64,000 nt of DNA, taken from NCBI GenBank assembly GCA_028564705.1, contig JAPXFQ010000074.1, positions 62,001 through 126,000 on the forward strand, given 5' to 3'. The DNA is from Apricaphanius iberus. Its lineage: Eukaryota > Chordata > Actinopteri > Cyprinodontiformes > Aphaniidae. Every line of letters starts with the position of its first letter. Positions within the stretch are counted from its first letter, which is position 1. This document shows positions 1 to 10,645 of this stretch, piece by piece. Made by a program: the position numbers and the translations under genes. The notes under the pieces were generated by a model. That model had not been told where the DNA came from. It did not search any database and saw only the letters and a list, made by a program, of their open reading frames with translations.

Positions 1-2015
1 GTCTGTACTGTTAATAATGCTCGTGGGGATGAGAGATAGCTTGGTTGGTCACTAAATGCATTCTACTGGGTTTCCTTATTTTACCAACTGCTAAACCAAA
101 CTGAACTTTTCTGCAATGTTGATCATCAAACTTGAAGTGGAACGCGTGTGACTGACGATTAATCTTTTTTTTAAAATTATTATTCCACTGAATCAGGAAA
201 AAATATCAAAACCAAAATAATCTCAGTCCAGTTTCAAGTTTGAAAAACAGTTATTTCACAAGCTATGTGACCAGCTTACCCACTGTCAGAGAAAACAAAC
301 TGTTAACATTTCAGCATTCTTTTAAATTCTGTAACAGTGTTATTATTAAATGGGGTTATGTAATACAGTGTGTGAAAATGATTCATCAAGACAAAAAAGT
401 AAATGTTTTATTGTTTGGTTTTGATTTTCGAACATATCTGGTTGTATCTTGTTTAAAAATCTTTGTCAACTGTGCTACTTTGGAAAGAATATTTTTTTTA
501 GTGATGCAGTTGGTGAATGACCATTGCTTTATAGTCATGGTCACAACACTAGACATGTTAGGTTTAAGGTTTATTCTTTAATTTGTGCTGTATCTTGATG
601 ACCAATCAAATTAAACTGTGAACAGAATCTTTGTTGCTTTCTTCAATTTCAGAACAGAGCAGAGTAAAGTGAATAAAATTAAATTATTCCCGCTGTCCGC
701 GTCATGCACATTCAGTCACACTTACAAAAGCCACCTCCACTTTGCTGGATGAAGCGAGTGCTGGGTTCAGGTCAGTGATTTACCTGCTGTCACTGTTTTT
801 AACGTTCTCCATATGGTGAACGATGACTTTAGACGTCTCTATAGGTGACAGGAGTTTTTAAAAGCTGCCAAATCATCTGCCTTGACTCTGGCTTTAGATC
901 TTCTGACTGCAACATTTGGACCATAAACTAATGTAAAGCTGCCTCCTCTATCCATATTAGAATACGATAGGGCAAACTTAAATTCGGCTCATTGTACTGC
1001 TACAGAGGTACAGCCACTGTAACATTGTGCAACAAAGATTGTTTTTATTGAAAGTGCAGGCTTGCTTGATTTCACATGTAGTGACTGAATGTGTGTGTGT
1101 GTTTGTGTGTGTGTGTGTGCGCGTGTGGTTTTGCAGAGCTGTAGCTGGCAGCACTTAGAGCTGAGCAGATGGAGTGGAGAGGGGTTCTGGCTGCCGCTTT
1201 CCATGTGATATAAAGACATGCTTCCTCTAATAGTTGCTTAAACTTCTTTGTGTCTGATAAAATCAGTCAGTGCCCTGCGAATTGAGTTAATCTGTACAGT
1301 GATCCAAATAATATTCTTCACAGATAAAGATTTCAACCAAAAATACAGCAAACCATATTTTGTCATGTCTTCTGTAAATATCGCATGAGGTGATGATCTG
1401 TTTAGTCCAATTTTTGATCAGGCTCAATATCTTGAAGTTATTGTATACACGCCTCGACAGAATTTATGTACCTAGTGCTTTGGACCTGTTTTCACTGCAG
1501 AGGGGTTTACAGTATAAAAATCCCTTCAGATTTTACCTCAACGTTAGGCAACTTATGCTATTGAAATACTGAATAAAACCAAAATAATTATTTTTTTTCA
1601 AATTCAAAGGTAATAATTTAATCATTATCAGCATTTAGATATTGTCTGCCAGATTTCAATGGCAGTTTGATTCCTTATTATTATGCATTTATGAATTAAA
1701 ATACTTTTAGATATAGCAGTTAACACTAATGACCTTTTTTAAACTAGCTGGCTAAAATAGTACAAACTAAACCAAAACTAAAGAGATGTTTTCTGTTATA
1801 GCATAAAACCAAAAAAAATCAACAAAAAAAATCAAACAACAACAAAACAGTTCAAAACTCTGGGATAAAGCTAACCCTTAAAATAGGCCTAAACCGGGCA
1901 GATGGAGAGTTGATGAGAATTTTTTTTTTATACATGGAATAAATAAAAAATCATTTGCTATGTTCACCACTTAAATATTAGAATCCTCCTCAATTTGCTC
2001 ACATTCTTTCTCTTC
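1..2015. other. Gene-free AT-rich stretch
   Basis: I see no gene here. The short open frames have no recognisable motif and no coding bias. The stretch holds a GT microsatellite at 1090-1127 and A- or T-runs (for example near 1590 and 1920). It may be intergenic or intronic DNA of a neighbouring gene. Confidence 0.6.
1090..1127. repeat. (GT)n microsatellite
   Basis: Alternating GT with a single TTT break and a GCGC switch near the right end. It has no sign of function beyond being a polymorphic simple repeat. Confidence 0.9.
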
Positions 2016-2308
2016 CAGTGTTGCCGACTCGTCAGCATGGTTGAAGCTATTGGCTGTCCCAAAAATCATTAGGAGTTGCTAAATGTTGTGATCGTTCAAC
2101 TGCAAAACGTGCATGTAATTGTAATGGACACTGTAGGAGAGGGCAATCTTTTTTTATTACATTTTTTTAACCATTATTGGCAGTGTGGTCGGGGTGAAAC
2201 TGCTGGAAATGTTTGACTTTAGAGTATATTATATTATATTATGTATGGAGTGCATTTATATCTAAGTTGGAGGGATCCGCTAGTGGCGGATTTGGAGGCA
2301 GTAAAGTT

Positions 2309-2328
2309 TTTTTTTTTTTTTTTTTTTT
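2309..2328. repeat. Poly-T run
   Basis: About twenty T residues in a row inside the candidate hAT-like element, next to the motif AGTAAAG. Possibly a retroposed tail on the minus strand, but no adjoining retroelement was recognised. Confidence 0.8.
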
Positions 2329-2904
2329 ACGTGTCCTGTCTAGCAGTATGCTACTCAGAATTGGTGTCTGAGTACCAAGTACAAGCCCAACAGTTTTACT
2401 TTCCCAAGCAGAGTATTACAGCTTCGCTGTAGTACGCCACTTGATGTATATGTATGAAAAATCTTTATTAGTGATTACTGTGGGTTCAATTTCCTGACGT
2501 CATGGACATTAAACTGAGACAAGAAGGGAGAAAGGAAGAAGGTGAAGAAAAGAAACCGGACCAACAGAGGGGCGAACCGACGACACAAGACAGGGAGGCA
2601 AATAAAGAACACAAGAAAACATCCCAGTCCTCCACCTCTGCCGGACGGCAGAGAAACAGTAATACAAAACAAAAACAACAAACTGTACAGAACCAAACCA
2701 ATAGTTCGGATCTGGTAGAATAAACAAAGAATTACACATTCACTACACACAAGCATTGATTAATGAACATAATACAAATGTTTCTGGTAAGCTCCTGTGA
2801 ACAACTAACTAATGATGATAACCTCAGCTTAAGATATGTCCGTCCTCACCTATGTCCCCACACCTATGTGTGTGCGAGCATGCAGGTCGGAATAAGGTTT
2901 CCCC

Positions 2905-3864
2905 ATGCAAGTGATTGATAGCTGGTGTAAGGAACCGTCAATCCGTCCTACAGGAATCGGCACAGACATGGAGGAGGCAAGAGATGTATGCATCCAGCGT
3001 CCCACAGAGTACAGAGTCCACAGGCGGATCAGCGCAGGGTCGATCACCCGCCAAGAGGGGAACAGATGGAAGCCCCAGGGGAGCACCCACCAGCCGCGAT
3101 GCTGGGGCCCGAGAGATCGCAGTGACGAGCCCACGGGCTCCGCCGGTAACCGGCTACGCCAGGGCGGGCCCGGACCAGGAACCGGAGGCCACGGGGACCA
3201 GGGGCACCCCACCCCCCAGCGGGGCCCAACCAGGGACCAGCCGACAAGGGTCCCCCGCCGCCGCCGCAGGCAAGGAGGACCCGCAGCCAACCGACGGACA
3301 ACACACGCCGCCGCCACCCCGGACCAGTACCCACCGCCAACAACCCGGCCCGCCTCCACACATCCACACGCCAGGGAGCCACAGCAAGAGCCACAGCGGA
3401 TGTACGCCCTCCCCAGGCCGCGCCCAGCCGGCACCTGGACATCCAGATCTTCCAGCTCAAGGGTCCAGATCCCGCCCCACGTGGGGCGCCAAGATCAGGG
3501 GCCCAGCCAATGCCGGACAGCCCCACCAGGCGAACAGACCAGCCAGCTGAAGTCCTGGAACCGGCAGGAGGACTGGGCGCCAGGCACGGTCCCCACCGAT
3601 CCACCGGACGGCACCAACCTATTCTACAACCCCGGCACCCCCATAAGAGGTGCCCCAGTCAATCCAAGGAGGACATCGGCCCGAAACAGCGGCCGCCCGA
3701 CACACCGGACCACCCAGGACCCGCCCGACATGCACCAGGACCGAGCCGGGCCGCAACCGGGACCCCCAGCCCCATGCATCGAGAGTCATCATCAACCAGC
3801 GGGCAGGAGCAACCATCACCGACGGGGAGTGACGGGGAGGGAAGAAGATGCATCAGGCCAGTGA
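2905..3864 (+). other. GC-rich island with a long open frame, coding unlikely
   Basis: This block is far richer in G and C than anything around it. A 319-codon plus-strand frame is open across it, but frames of about 190-210 codons are also open in other frames on both strands, as expected when stop codons are rare by composition. The predicted product is proline, arginine, glycine and threonine rich, with no domain I recognise. It starts in a segment reading GTGTGTGCGAGCATGCAGG and ends near a CAGACAGAGACA stretch. It sits inside the candidate 2016-4192 element. Either it is a repeat-derived segment or a captured GC-rich exon or 5' region. I do not call it a gene. Confidence 0.45.
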
Positions 3865-4192
3865 GCAGCCAAACACTCAACCTGACAGGTAGACATAGAC
3901 AGACAGAGACACTCATACGTACCCTCCCTCTCAGAGGCACTAAAGTTAACAGCTGCTCTGACTGCAGTGGTAGGACTGGCTGCCTGCTCTAAGCGCACTC
4001 AGATGGGAGAGAAGCCCACTGCACTGATGAGAAGTAACAAGGATACGTGCTCGTGTCAGGGTCTCCAAGAGTCTCGCAAAACACCCAAAAAGTCCAGAGA
4101 TATTTTGCTAGTCACATTTTTGAAAAATAGTTGCTAGACGGGTCTAAACATTCGCTTAGTATAGGGACAAAGTAGCTGGGTCTGTAAAACTG

Positions 4193-5562
4193 CTGAATGG
4201 GGTGGAGTCACCGTACTACTTCCATTACTTTCATTTGTGTTTGTTTTAATCCGTTCTTTGTTTTTTTATCTACATAGAGCTTACCTCAGTCGATCCATCT
4301 GTTGATTCATTTGTTTTTTTTATTTTGCATTTAGTATTACTTTTCTTTCTGTTTCTTTCTTATTTGGCGTTTGGTTCATACGTTCATCCCCTTTGCCCCT
4401 TTGAGTGTTGTCCATGTTCTTTTCTTGTTCACCTGTCATTTATCTGTGTATGGTTTTTTAAACTTCACTGACTCATTCTGCTTTTTTCCCAGCTGCACTG
4501 CATCTCCTAATCTCCCTCTGCCCACTTTCACACCTGCCTCAGTTTAATCCTTAAGTAGTTCCTCAGGTTCCTTTGTCATTCTCTTCTCCTTCTCAGATAT
4601 CAGTTGCTCCCCAAATGTGGGTAAGAGAAATTTCAGAAAATATCCTTTACAAATAAAAAAACAGTCAGAAATTATGAAAAGGGATTTTTTTCTGATCTGC
4701 TGCAAAAACAAGAATTTCTTAACATACACCCCATCCATCAATGGACCGGTGTCTATAGGAAAATATGAACCATATAGCATACTTTGTATTATTTACAATA
4801 GCTGAATTTGTGAAGCATACTAAGTACAAATCAATTAGATTAATAAATAACTAAAATATTCTGCAGTGCAAAACATCTCTTCAGAGACACTAACTACTAT
4901 CTGGGAAAAGCCTAACCTGAGACTCAAACATGTTCTGCTATGTCAATCAAAGACTTATGGATGTTCCGAAACATGTTTAAGCACCCAAGGGCTGACCATG
5001 ATGCATAGCCCAAGGACATTACCAGAGAACAAACGACACCTACCTCCCCACCAGTACAACGAGCAAAGATCACACCACCAGTAACAAGCAGAGATGTACA
5101 GCGTTCATCACAGCAGTGTCCAACATCAACAGCAGCAAGTAGAAATACAATGGCAGCAACAATATGCTAGGTAGACAAAAGTACAGGGAACTTGTGGTCT
5201 CTAAGATCAAACCTCTAATTTGTAAGGTTCCTTGCTTTTCCTTTGTGAGCAGTAGCACCTATCCCTCACAAACACCTGGCTGTCTAATACACTTGACACT
5301 ATGATGACAAACATCATACAAATAAACACACACCAGGGAAAACTGGTAGGCTAAACGATTATATAATATGAAAGATGTTCAACAGTCATAAACAGAACTG
5401 ATTTTTTACTACAATTATTCATTCATGAGATACTGCAATACCAGCTTCAATTAGGTGTCCTAACAATATACAAAATAGATATGTCTATGCACTAACTAGA
5501 GACAATAATGATTTATTTTAATAACAGTGCAATAGAAGTTAGGTATGCTTATAAGTATGTGA
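4193..5562. other. Gene-free stretch
   Basis: Pyrimidine-rich, AT-rich DNA from 4230 to 4560 and a mildly CA-rich segment at 4990-5170. Overlapping short frames exist on both strands, and none shows a motif. Nothing recognised. Confidence 0.5.
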
Positions 5563-5815
5563 TCTGCTGTCCCCTACACCTCTGTTCGCACACTTCGTTC
5601 CTCAGGCCAGAACTTTCTCATGGTCTGTTAGACCCACTTTAAAACCAGACTGGCTCTAAAATTATGGAATATCTTGCCAACACCCCTGATTTAGAGAAGC
5701 TCTTAGTTGCCTGGCTTCTGTTATGTATGTTTTGATTTTAATTGTTTGTAACAGTTTCACTTACTCTTCATAAATTACTTTGTGATTTTATCTGTGAAAG
5801 ATGCTATATAGATGT
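5563..5815 (+). mobile_element. 3' tail of an L2/CR1-type LINE
   Basis: The segment ends with the wording GAAAGATGCTATATAGATG, the usual 3' end of fish L2/CR1-type LINEs, and runs straight into a TTC simple repeat that serves as the tail. Upstream lies degenerate coding text for the last part of a reverse-transcriptase ORF, including a frame resembling the common 'W..LP' stretch near 5664. The element is strongly 5'-truncated, as expected for target-primed insertion. Orientation is plus because the tail is on the right. Confidence 0.6.
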
Positions 5816-5823
5816 TTCTTCTT

Positions 5824-5854
<31 letters not shown>

Positions 5855-5870
5855 TTATTATTATTATTAT
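5816..5870. repeat. (TTC)n then (TTA)n microsatellite
   Basis: About twelve TTC units followed directly by about six TTA units. It sits at the 3' end of the LINE tail just upstream and probably grew from it. Confidence 0.9.
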
Positions 5871-6385
5871 ATAATAACCCTCTACTTACCTTTCTATTTT
5901 TCACAATAATATTCATGGTAAAGTAGATCAAATTGTTTTTTGTTTTTTTTTTCATTTTAGTTGACCTTGTAATTACATTTTCTACCACAAATCTTTCCCC
6001 AACAGCAAAAGAAATACTTGGCAAATCTGAAAAGCTCGTGGTGTAGACATGATCTATCTTGCTTTACTGAAATTTGACCGCGACAGGAAGAAGGAATTCC
6101 TGATAATGACATACTTATTGTTTTTGTGCAAATATAATGTGGTATATTTAGGCCCTATAAGTTTGTATTTAACTTCATAGCTTCATCTATTACCTCCATG
6201 TTTTCACCATACTACTTGCTGTTCTGGATTTTTCATTATCATTTGCTCTACATTTATTTTGCTTCGGTCATCTTTTAAGTTTTACCACAAAAACAGAAGA
6301 CCACATTTAGGTCCTCCTTAAAATACCCTAGTATAATACAATACAACAAAAAATATTAAAAATCTTAAGTTATTTTGTTAAGATA
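5871..6385. other. Gene-free stretch
   Basis: AT-rich DNA with T-runs near 5935-5955. No frame with a motif. Confidence 0.5.
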
Positions 6386-7140
6386 CAGTACCATGCAAAA
6401 GTTTTAGGCATATGTGTGAAAGGCTGTAAACACAGAATGCTTTCAAAAGCGGATTGTTAATCATTCGGTGCCAGCAGTGACAGCAATTGACACAGTGTGG
6501 ACTACATGCAGCGGCAGAACAAGGAGTTCTACCTGGTGTGGGAGTAGTTTGAAGAAATGTGATGTACTTGGCTCCAAGAAAAGTGATGGGCTGCAAAACC
6601 TGGCAACAGTTAGCTTGTGGATGTTTGGCTTACATTCCAAATGCAGGAAGAGCCATGCTGTCATGGAGGATTCCTAACAGAAGAATGCTTTCGGTGCATG
6701 AACTGAAAGGGTTAAATTTCTCCTGTGTGAGGACTGGAAGGGTTAAGACTCTCCTGTCAGTGGACAGAACACAGACAGAGCATCTAACTTGTTTTAATAC
6801 AGTTTTATTTGAGCATCTTTATCTCTAATGTGACACATCTTACTCCGCTCCCTTAGTGGTTTGACTGATTGGACCACAGATAAAAACTGTTGAAAGTGTT
6901 TTTTCATGCCTTTGTTCTGTAGCACATTTCTGCATGATCAGTATTAATGTAGGTCAGTGGGTTTCCCTTATTTCAGTTTAAAGAAAATGGAAGGCACTGG
7001 GGCAGTCACACTCACTATTTAACCACTCTCTAGCCCTTAGATGAACAAACTGCCTTCTGCTACAGCCCAATATTGCAAATTCTGACTCATCGGTCCAGAG
7101 CACCCGCTACCTTTTTTCTGAACCCCCAGACCCTAAGTTT
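6386..7140 (-). mobile_element. Degenerate Tc1-like transposon
   Basis: The left end CAGTACCATGCAAAAGTTTT follows a TA dinucleotide, the Tc1 target site, and belongs to the fish Tc1 family whose terminal repeats read 'GCAAAAGTTTTAGGCA'. Next comes its subterminal segment (CAGAATGCTTTCAAAAG). A transposase remnant on the minus strand lies at 6990-7125. The middle (6470-6950) does not match the family and may be an insertion. The right terminal repeat is not found, because an L2 element begins at about 7145. Confidence 0.6.
6990..7125 (-). pseudogene. Tc1 transposase catalytic-region fragment
   Basis: On the minus strand a short frame reads VLWTDESEFAILG followed by CSRRQFVH. This is the segment around the first catalytic aspartate of Tc1/mariner transposases, which cut and join DNA at TA sites. 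The aspartate is present. About ten residues later the similarity fades and then stops. The N-terminal helix-turn-helix part and the second aspartate and glutamate are absent, so it cannot make an active enzyme. The identification rests on this short but very typical motif. Confidence 0.65.
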
Positions 7141-8022
7141 TCATGCATTGAACTTTACAACAAAATTAATTTCAATATAATTATACACACATTCCAATCA
7201 GGTAACAGTTTTCTATGTAAGGAATCCCAGCAGATTGCGATGAGTCATCGAAATGAGGTTATGCCTGGATCATCCAGACTCCAACCATAGCTATTCCTCA
7301 GCAATCCCTCATACTGAGCAAGTTTGTAGTGACAGTGGAGAGGAAAAACGGCCCTTTAACAGGAAGAAACCTCCGGCAGAACCTGACTCAGTACAAGCGG
7401 TCATCTGCCACGATCGTCTGGGGGTCTGAGAAGACAGAGAAGAGAGAGTATGGAGAATGCTCGGTCACTTTGAGCATCATCTTGACCAATGTTCCTTATC
7501 CAGCAGGGGACTTTATAGTTGAGCTGGGTACCAAACCATGTGGAGCTTCTATGGGGAGAAAAATACTGAGAGAAAACTGGGTTAATAATCGCAATACCTT
7601 CAGAAAAAATATATCTGGAGAGTGGTAGAAGAGAAAACTACAAGAGAGAAGAAAAGTGGTCAGTCTGTCCTCCAACAGTCTAAGCCTATAGCAGCATAAC
7701 AAAAAAAATTGCTCAGTATAACCTAAGCCACTAAGTATAAGCTTTATCAAAAAGGAAGGTTTTAAGCCTAGTCTTGAAAACAGACAAAGTATCTGCGTCA
7801 TGGACTAAAACTGGGAGCTGGTTCCACAGGAGAGGAGCCTGATAACTAAAAGATCTGCCTCCTATTCTACTTATAGAAATCCTAGGAATTACCAGTAGAC
7901 CTGCATTCTGAGAACGTGTCTGAGAAGTGCTCTGTTAGGAACATATGGAACAATCAGATCTCTGATGTGTGATGCAGCTTGATTATTAAGGGCTTTATAA
8001 GTAAGGAGGAGGATCTTAAACT

Positions 8023-8595
8023 CTATGCTGGATTTAACAGGGAGCCAGTGGAGAGAAGCCAAAACATCAGAACTCTCGCTGCAGCATTTTGGAACAACTG
8101 AAGGCTTTTAATTGCATTTTGTGGACTTCTTGATAATAAGGAATTACAGTAGTCCAGCCTTGAAGTAACAAATGCATGGACTAGTTTATCTGCATCACTC
8201 CTGGAGAGGACGTTCCTAATTTTAGCAATATTCCCGAGGTGAAAGAAAGAAATCTTAGAAACCTGTTTAGTGTTGGATTTAAAAGTCATGTCTTGGTCAA
8301 AACTTACACAAAGGTTATTTACATTATTCCCAGAGGTTAGTTTGACGCCATCCAGATGGAGTGATTGATTTAGCAGTTTCCTTTTTAAAGGTTCTGGTCC
8401 AAAGACAACTTCTGTCTTGTCTGAATTTAAAAGTAGAAAACTCAGAGTCATCCTGGTTTTTATGTCTTCCAGACATGCTCGTCATCTACCTAAGCGATTG
8501 GTTACATCAGGTCTTATGGATAAATATAATTGTTTATCATCAGCATAACTCTGGAAATTCATTCCATGTTGTCTAATTATTTTACCAATAGTAAG

Positions 8596-8639
<44 letters not shown>

Positions 8640-8700
8640 TAAAGAGAATCGGTACAAGCACAGAACCCTTATCCCTTCCATGTGGCCCATCTACAGCCAA
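8023..8700 (-). pseudogene. L2-type reverse transcriptase, C-terminal pieces
   Basis: Two minus-strand frames make up the remnant. The first (8482-8700) has GSVLVPILF and the catalytic SYADD motif, so the polymerase aspartates of the palm are still readable. The second (8023-8451) has LLNSDKTEVV and the thumb-region stretch KLVHAFVTSRLDYCNSLL. The enzyme family copies its own RNA into DNA at a nicked target. A frameshift near 8451-8482 separates the pieces, and a TA microsatellite has replaced several codons just before SYADD, where it is read as alternating Tyr-Ile. The endonuclease and the N-terminal half are missing. The frames align in order with no intervening host sequence, so this is one dead copy. 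Confidence 0.8.
8597..8637. repeat. (TA)n microsatellite inside the L2 remnant
   Basis: About twenty TA units. It lies within the reverse-transcriptase remnant on the minus strand and keeps that frame open as a Tyr-Ile repeat. Confidence 0.95.
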
Positions 8701-10375
8701 TAGCTTATGGATGGAAAGTCACTTTTTTCCATGCTTCCTCCTTCTTCCGTTTGTTATTTAAACCAATCACAGTGCAGAATTCTGATGATTGAGCATCGAC
8801 TAGCCAATGGAATGCTCTATATGCAGATATCACACATGATGGGTTAGGTTTGTCACTGCCATGATAAATGGTGAGCGTAAAATAGCGTATCCAAACAGTG
8901 ACATGAGGTGATTATACACAATGTGCCCCAGTAGCATACCATTTCAGCAATGTTTCCCAACAAACTTTCTCAAATTAAAACACAGAGTAAGCCATGAAGC
9001 TTAGTTTGAAAAGAGAAAGTAATAATTCTGACTATGTTTATTAATCAATGAAGAGTAACACATTATCCAGGAGATGTGCAGGAGACACTTTTGGGCACCT
9101 TTGACCTGTAGTTAGAAAAAGATGTGCAAAATACTCTTTTGGTTTATAGCTGTCAAATTTGGTGAGGATTTCAAAAATGACTAAGGGGAAATATGACCCG
9201 CTGGGCATAGCTGTTCCAGCTGTGGATCCACTGACATATTTATTCCCTCTGGTGTCCATACTAGTTAGATGAGTTTGGCTTTATGAATAAGATGAACAGT
9301 GAGTACTGCAGGACATTCACAGTAAATAAACTTAAATGTTTATACATTGCTGCAGAGAGGTGGAGAGGTAGTGAGGCATGTAACTGCATTTGGGCCCAGC
9401 CCTCAGGGGGTTTATGACCAATGTGGCAATAAAGATGTCATGTTTAAGAGTAGGCAGGCTTCCTACACAGAGCAGGGAGTAAGAGGATCCAGTATGTTAT
9501 GCTGAAATGTGGTTTTATTCTCAGGGAAATTGAGTCAATACCACCTTTCAATTTCAAAGTCTTTAAAGTGGCCAGGACTTCCTGCTAAATTTCACAGCTA
9601 TGCCTTCAACCTTGACCAGTCCAACAGCCTTTTCTGGCCTGCTTGTGTTGGTGGTTAACCTGGACAGCCCAGTGGTACTGGTCCTTAAGCTAGCAGGCAC
9701 TCTGCTTCCTTTGTTTAACCCCTAGCCTAAGAAAACAAGATATGTCCCAGAGTTCTCAAGCACCTCAGGCAGAGGAAGTGTTTGGTTACAAATTAAATAT
9801 ATGTGTGTCATGAGCCATAAATCGGTGGGCTTAGCAGTAAAGCTGCTACTGCAACGACATGTGGTAGCATCATAAAGTTTTAGGGCCTCACTTCCATCTC
9901 ATTCTGCTAAAGAGGATCAGGGTGATGGCTGGGCCCATGACAAGATGAATCCAAGGTGTAAGGAAAGGAAAGTGAGTAAAAAAGAGACGCTGGGAAGCAA
10001 AAGAAAATGGAGAGGAAGCAAAAAGTTTAAAATAGAAAAGGTCTGTTTAGCCATTGAGTATGTTTGTGTACCACTGTGGTAAAAGGAGAGTTGATACGAA
10101 TGTGATAATAAAATGTTTCAAAACTGATTTAAAGAAGTTCACATAATACATCAGCAGTGGAACTGGTTGTAGCTCAAATTCAGGGCTGGTACTGAACTGT
10201 TTCTTAACTGATTCTCAGCAAAAATCTATTAGATTTTCCACAGTCAGACATCAAGCTTAGGGTCAAGTCATTTTCCACTAAAACATTGCTCCCTGTGGGC
10301 TGCACGTCAACGCAGTTTGTAGCACTATTTCTTGTAGGTCCTGTATCCAAATCCCAGCCTAATGTCAGAACAGTT
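8701..10375. other. Gene-free stretch
   Basis: Unique-looking DNA with near-average composition. Frames such as the one at 9041-9259 (minus) are short and have no motif. Nothing recognised. Confidence 0.5.
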
Positions 10376-10645
10376 GTCACTCCGTGTTTCTCACTCCCTG
10401 TCTAATTATTGTCTGCATGTGTCTCCAATCTGCCACACCTGATCCTCCTTCCCTCCTGTGCATCTATACCCTTTACCTCCTCTCACTCATGGTCTTTCTT
10501 CCCTGTTCCTCTAATAACAGTTTTGGTGTTTTATCTTCATCGTTCCAGTCCTGCCTTCGTCATCGTCATCATCAGTAGCTGCAGCTCGTCATTCAACGAA
10601 CAACCGTCTACTCTTACCTTTATCTGTGTTTGGGTCCATACTGTA
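10376..10645 (+). mobile_element. Candidate solo LTR of a gypsy-type element
   Basis: Starts TGTCACTCCGTG and ends near CTGTAACA, the TG...CA form of an LTR. The interior is the CT-rich text seen in fish gypsy LTRs: TGTCTCCAATCTGCCACACC, then CACTCATGG, then a GTGTTTGGGTCC-type end. The left arm of the repeat at 40468 has a similar opening style. No internal gag or pol lies beside it, which fits a solo LTR left by recombination. No flanking 4-6 bp duplication could be confirmed. Confidence 0.45.

Larger units (their letters stand above)
2016..4192. mobile_element. Candidate non-autonomous hAT-like DNA transposon
   Basis: The left end reads CAGTGTTGCCGACTC and is followed by text typical of a very common fish repeat (GCTATTGGCTGTCC, then GTTGCTAAATG). 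The right end, read on the minus strand, starts CAGTTTTACAGACCCAGC and continues with the TAGCAA/TTTGTC words of the same repeat. The two ends match at about 12 of 18 positions. CAGTG starts are usual for hAT elements. I could not find an 8-bp target duplication, so the boundaries are inferred. The interior includes a poly-T run near 2309 and the GC-rich island at 2890-3870. There is no transposase, so the element would be non-autonomous or a composite of two insertions. Confidence 0.4.
7145..8700 (-). mobile_element. 5'-truncated L2-type LINE, antisense
   Basis: A minus-strand LINE. The reverse-transcriptase coding part occupies 8023-8700. Below it (7145-8020) comes the long conserved fish L2 segment that includes AGGAAGAAACCTCCGGCAGA and GGGAGCTGGTTCCACAGGA. 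The element is cut off at 8700, in the middle of the palm domain, the pattern of 5' truncation during reverse transcription. No clear target duplication was seen. Confidence 0.8.

Noticed and set aside
1135..1215. Possible coding exon around the GT repeat
   Set aside because: The minus-strand frame is largely the translated GT repeat (Thr-His).
2905..3864. 319-codon open frame as a real gene
   Set aside because: Long frames are open in other phases and strands over the same GC-rich block, there is no domain, and the product is low-complexity.
5788..6024. Lysine-rich minus-strand ORF
   Set aside because: It is the translated TTC/TTA microsatellite.
7329..7628. 99-codon plus frame
   Set aside because: It is the complement of the L2 3' region, not coding.
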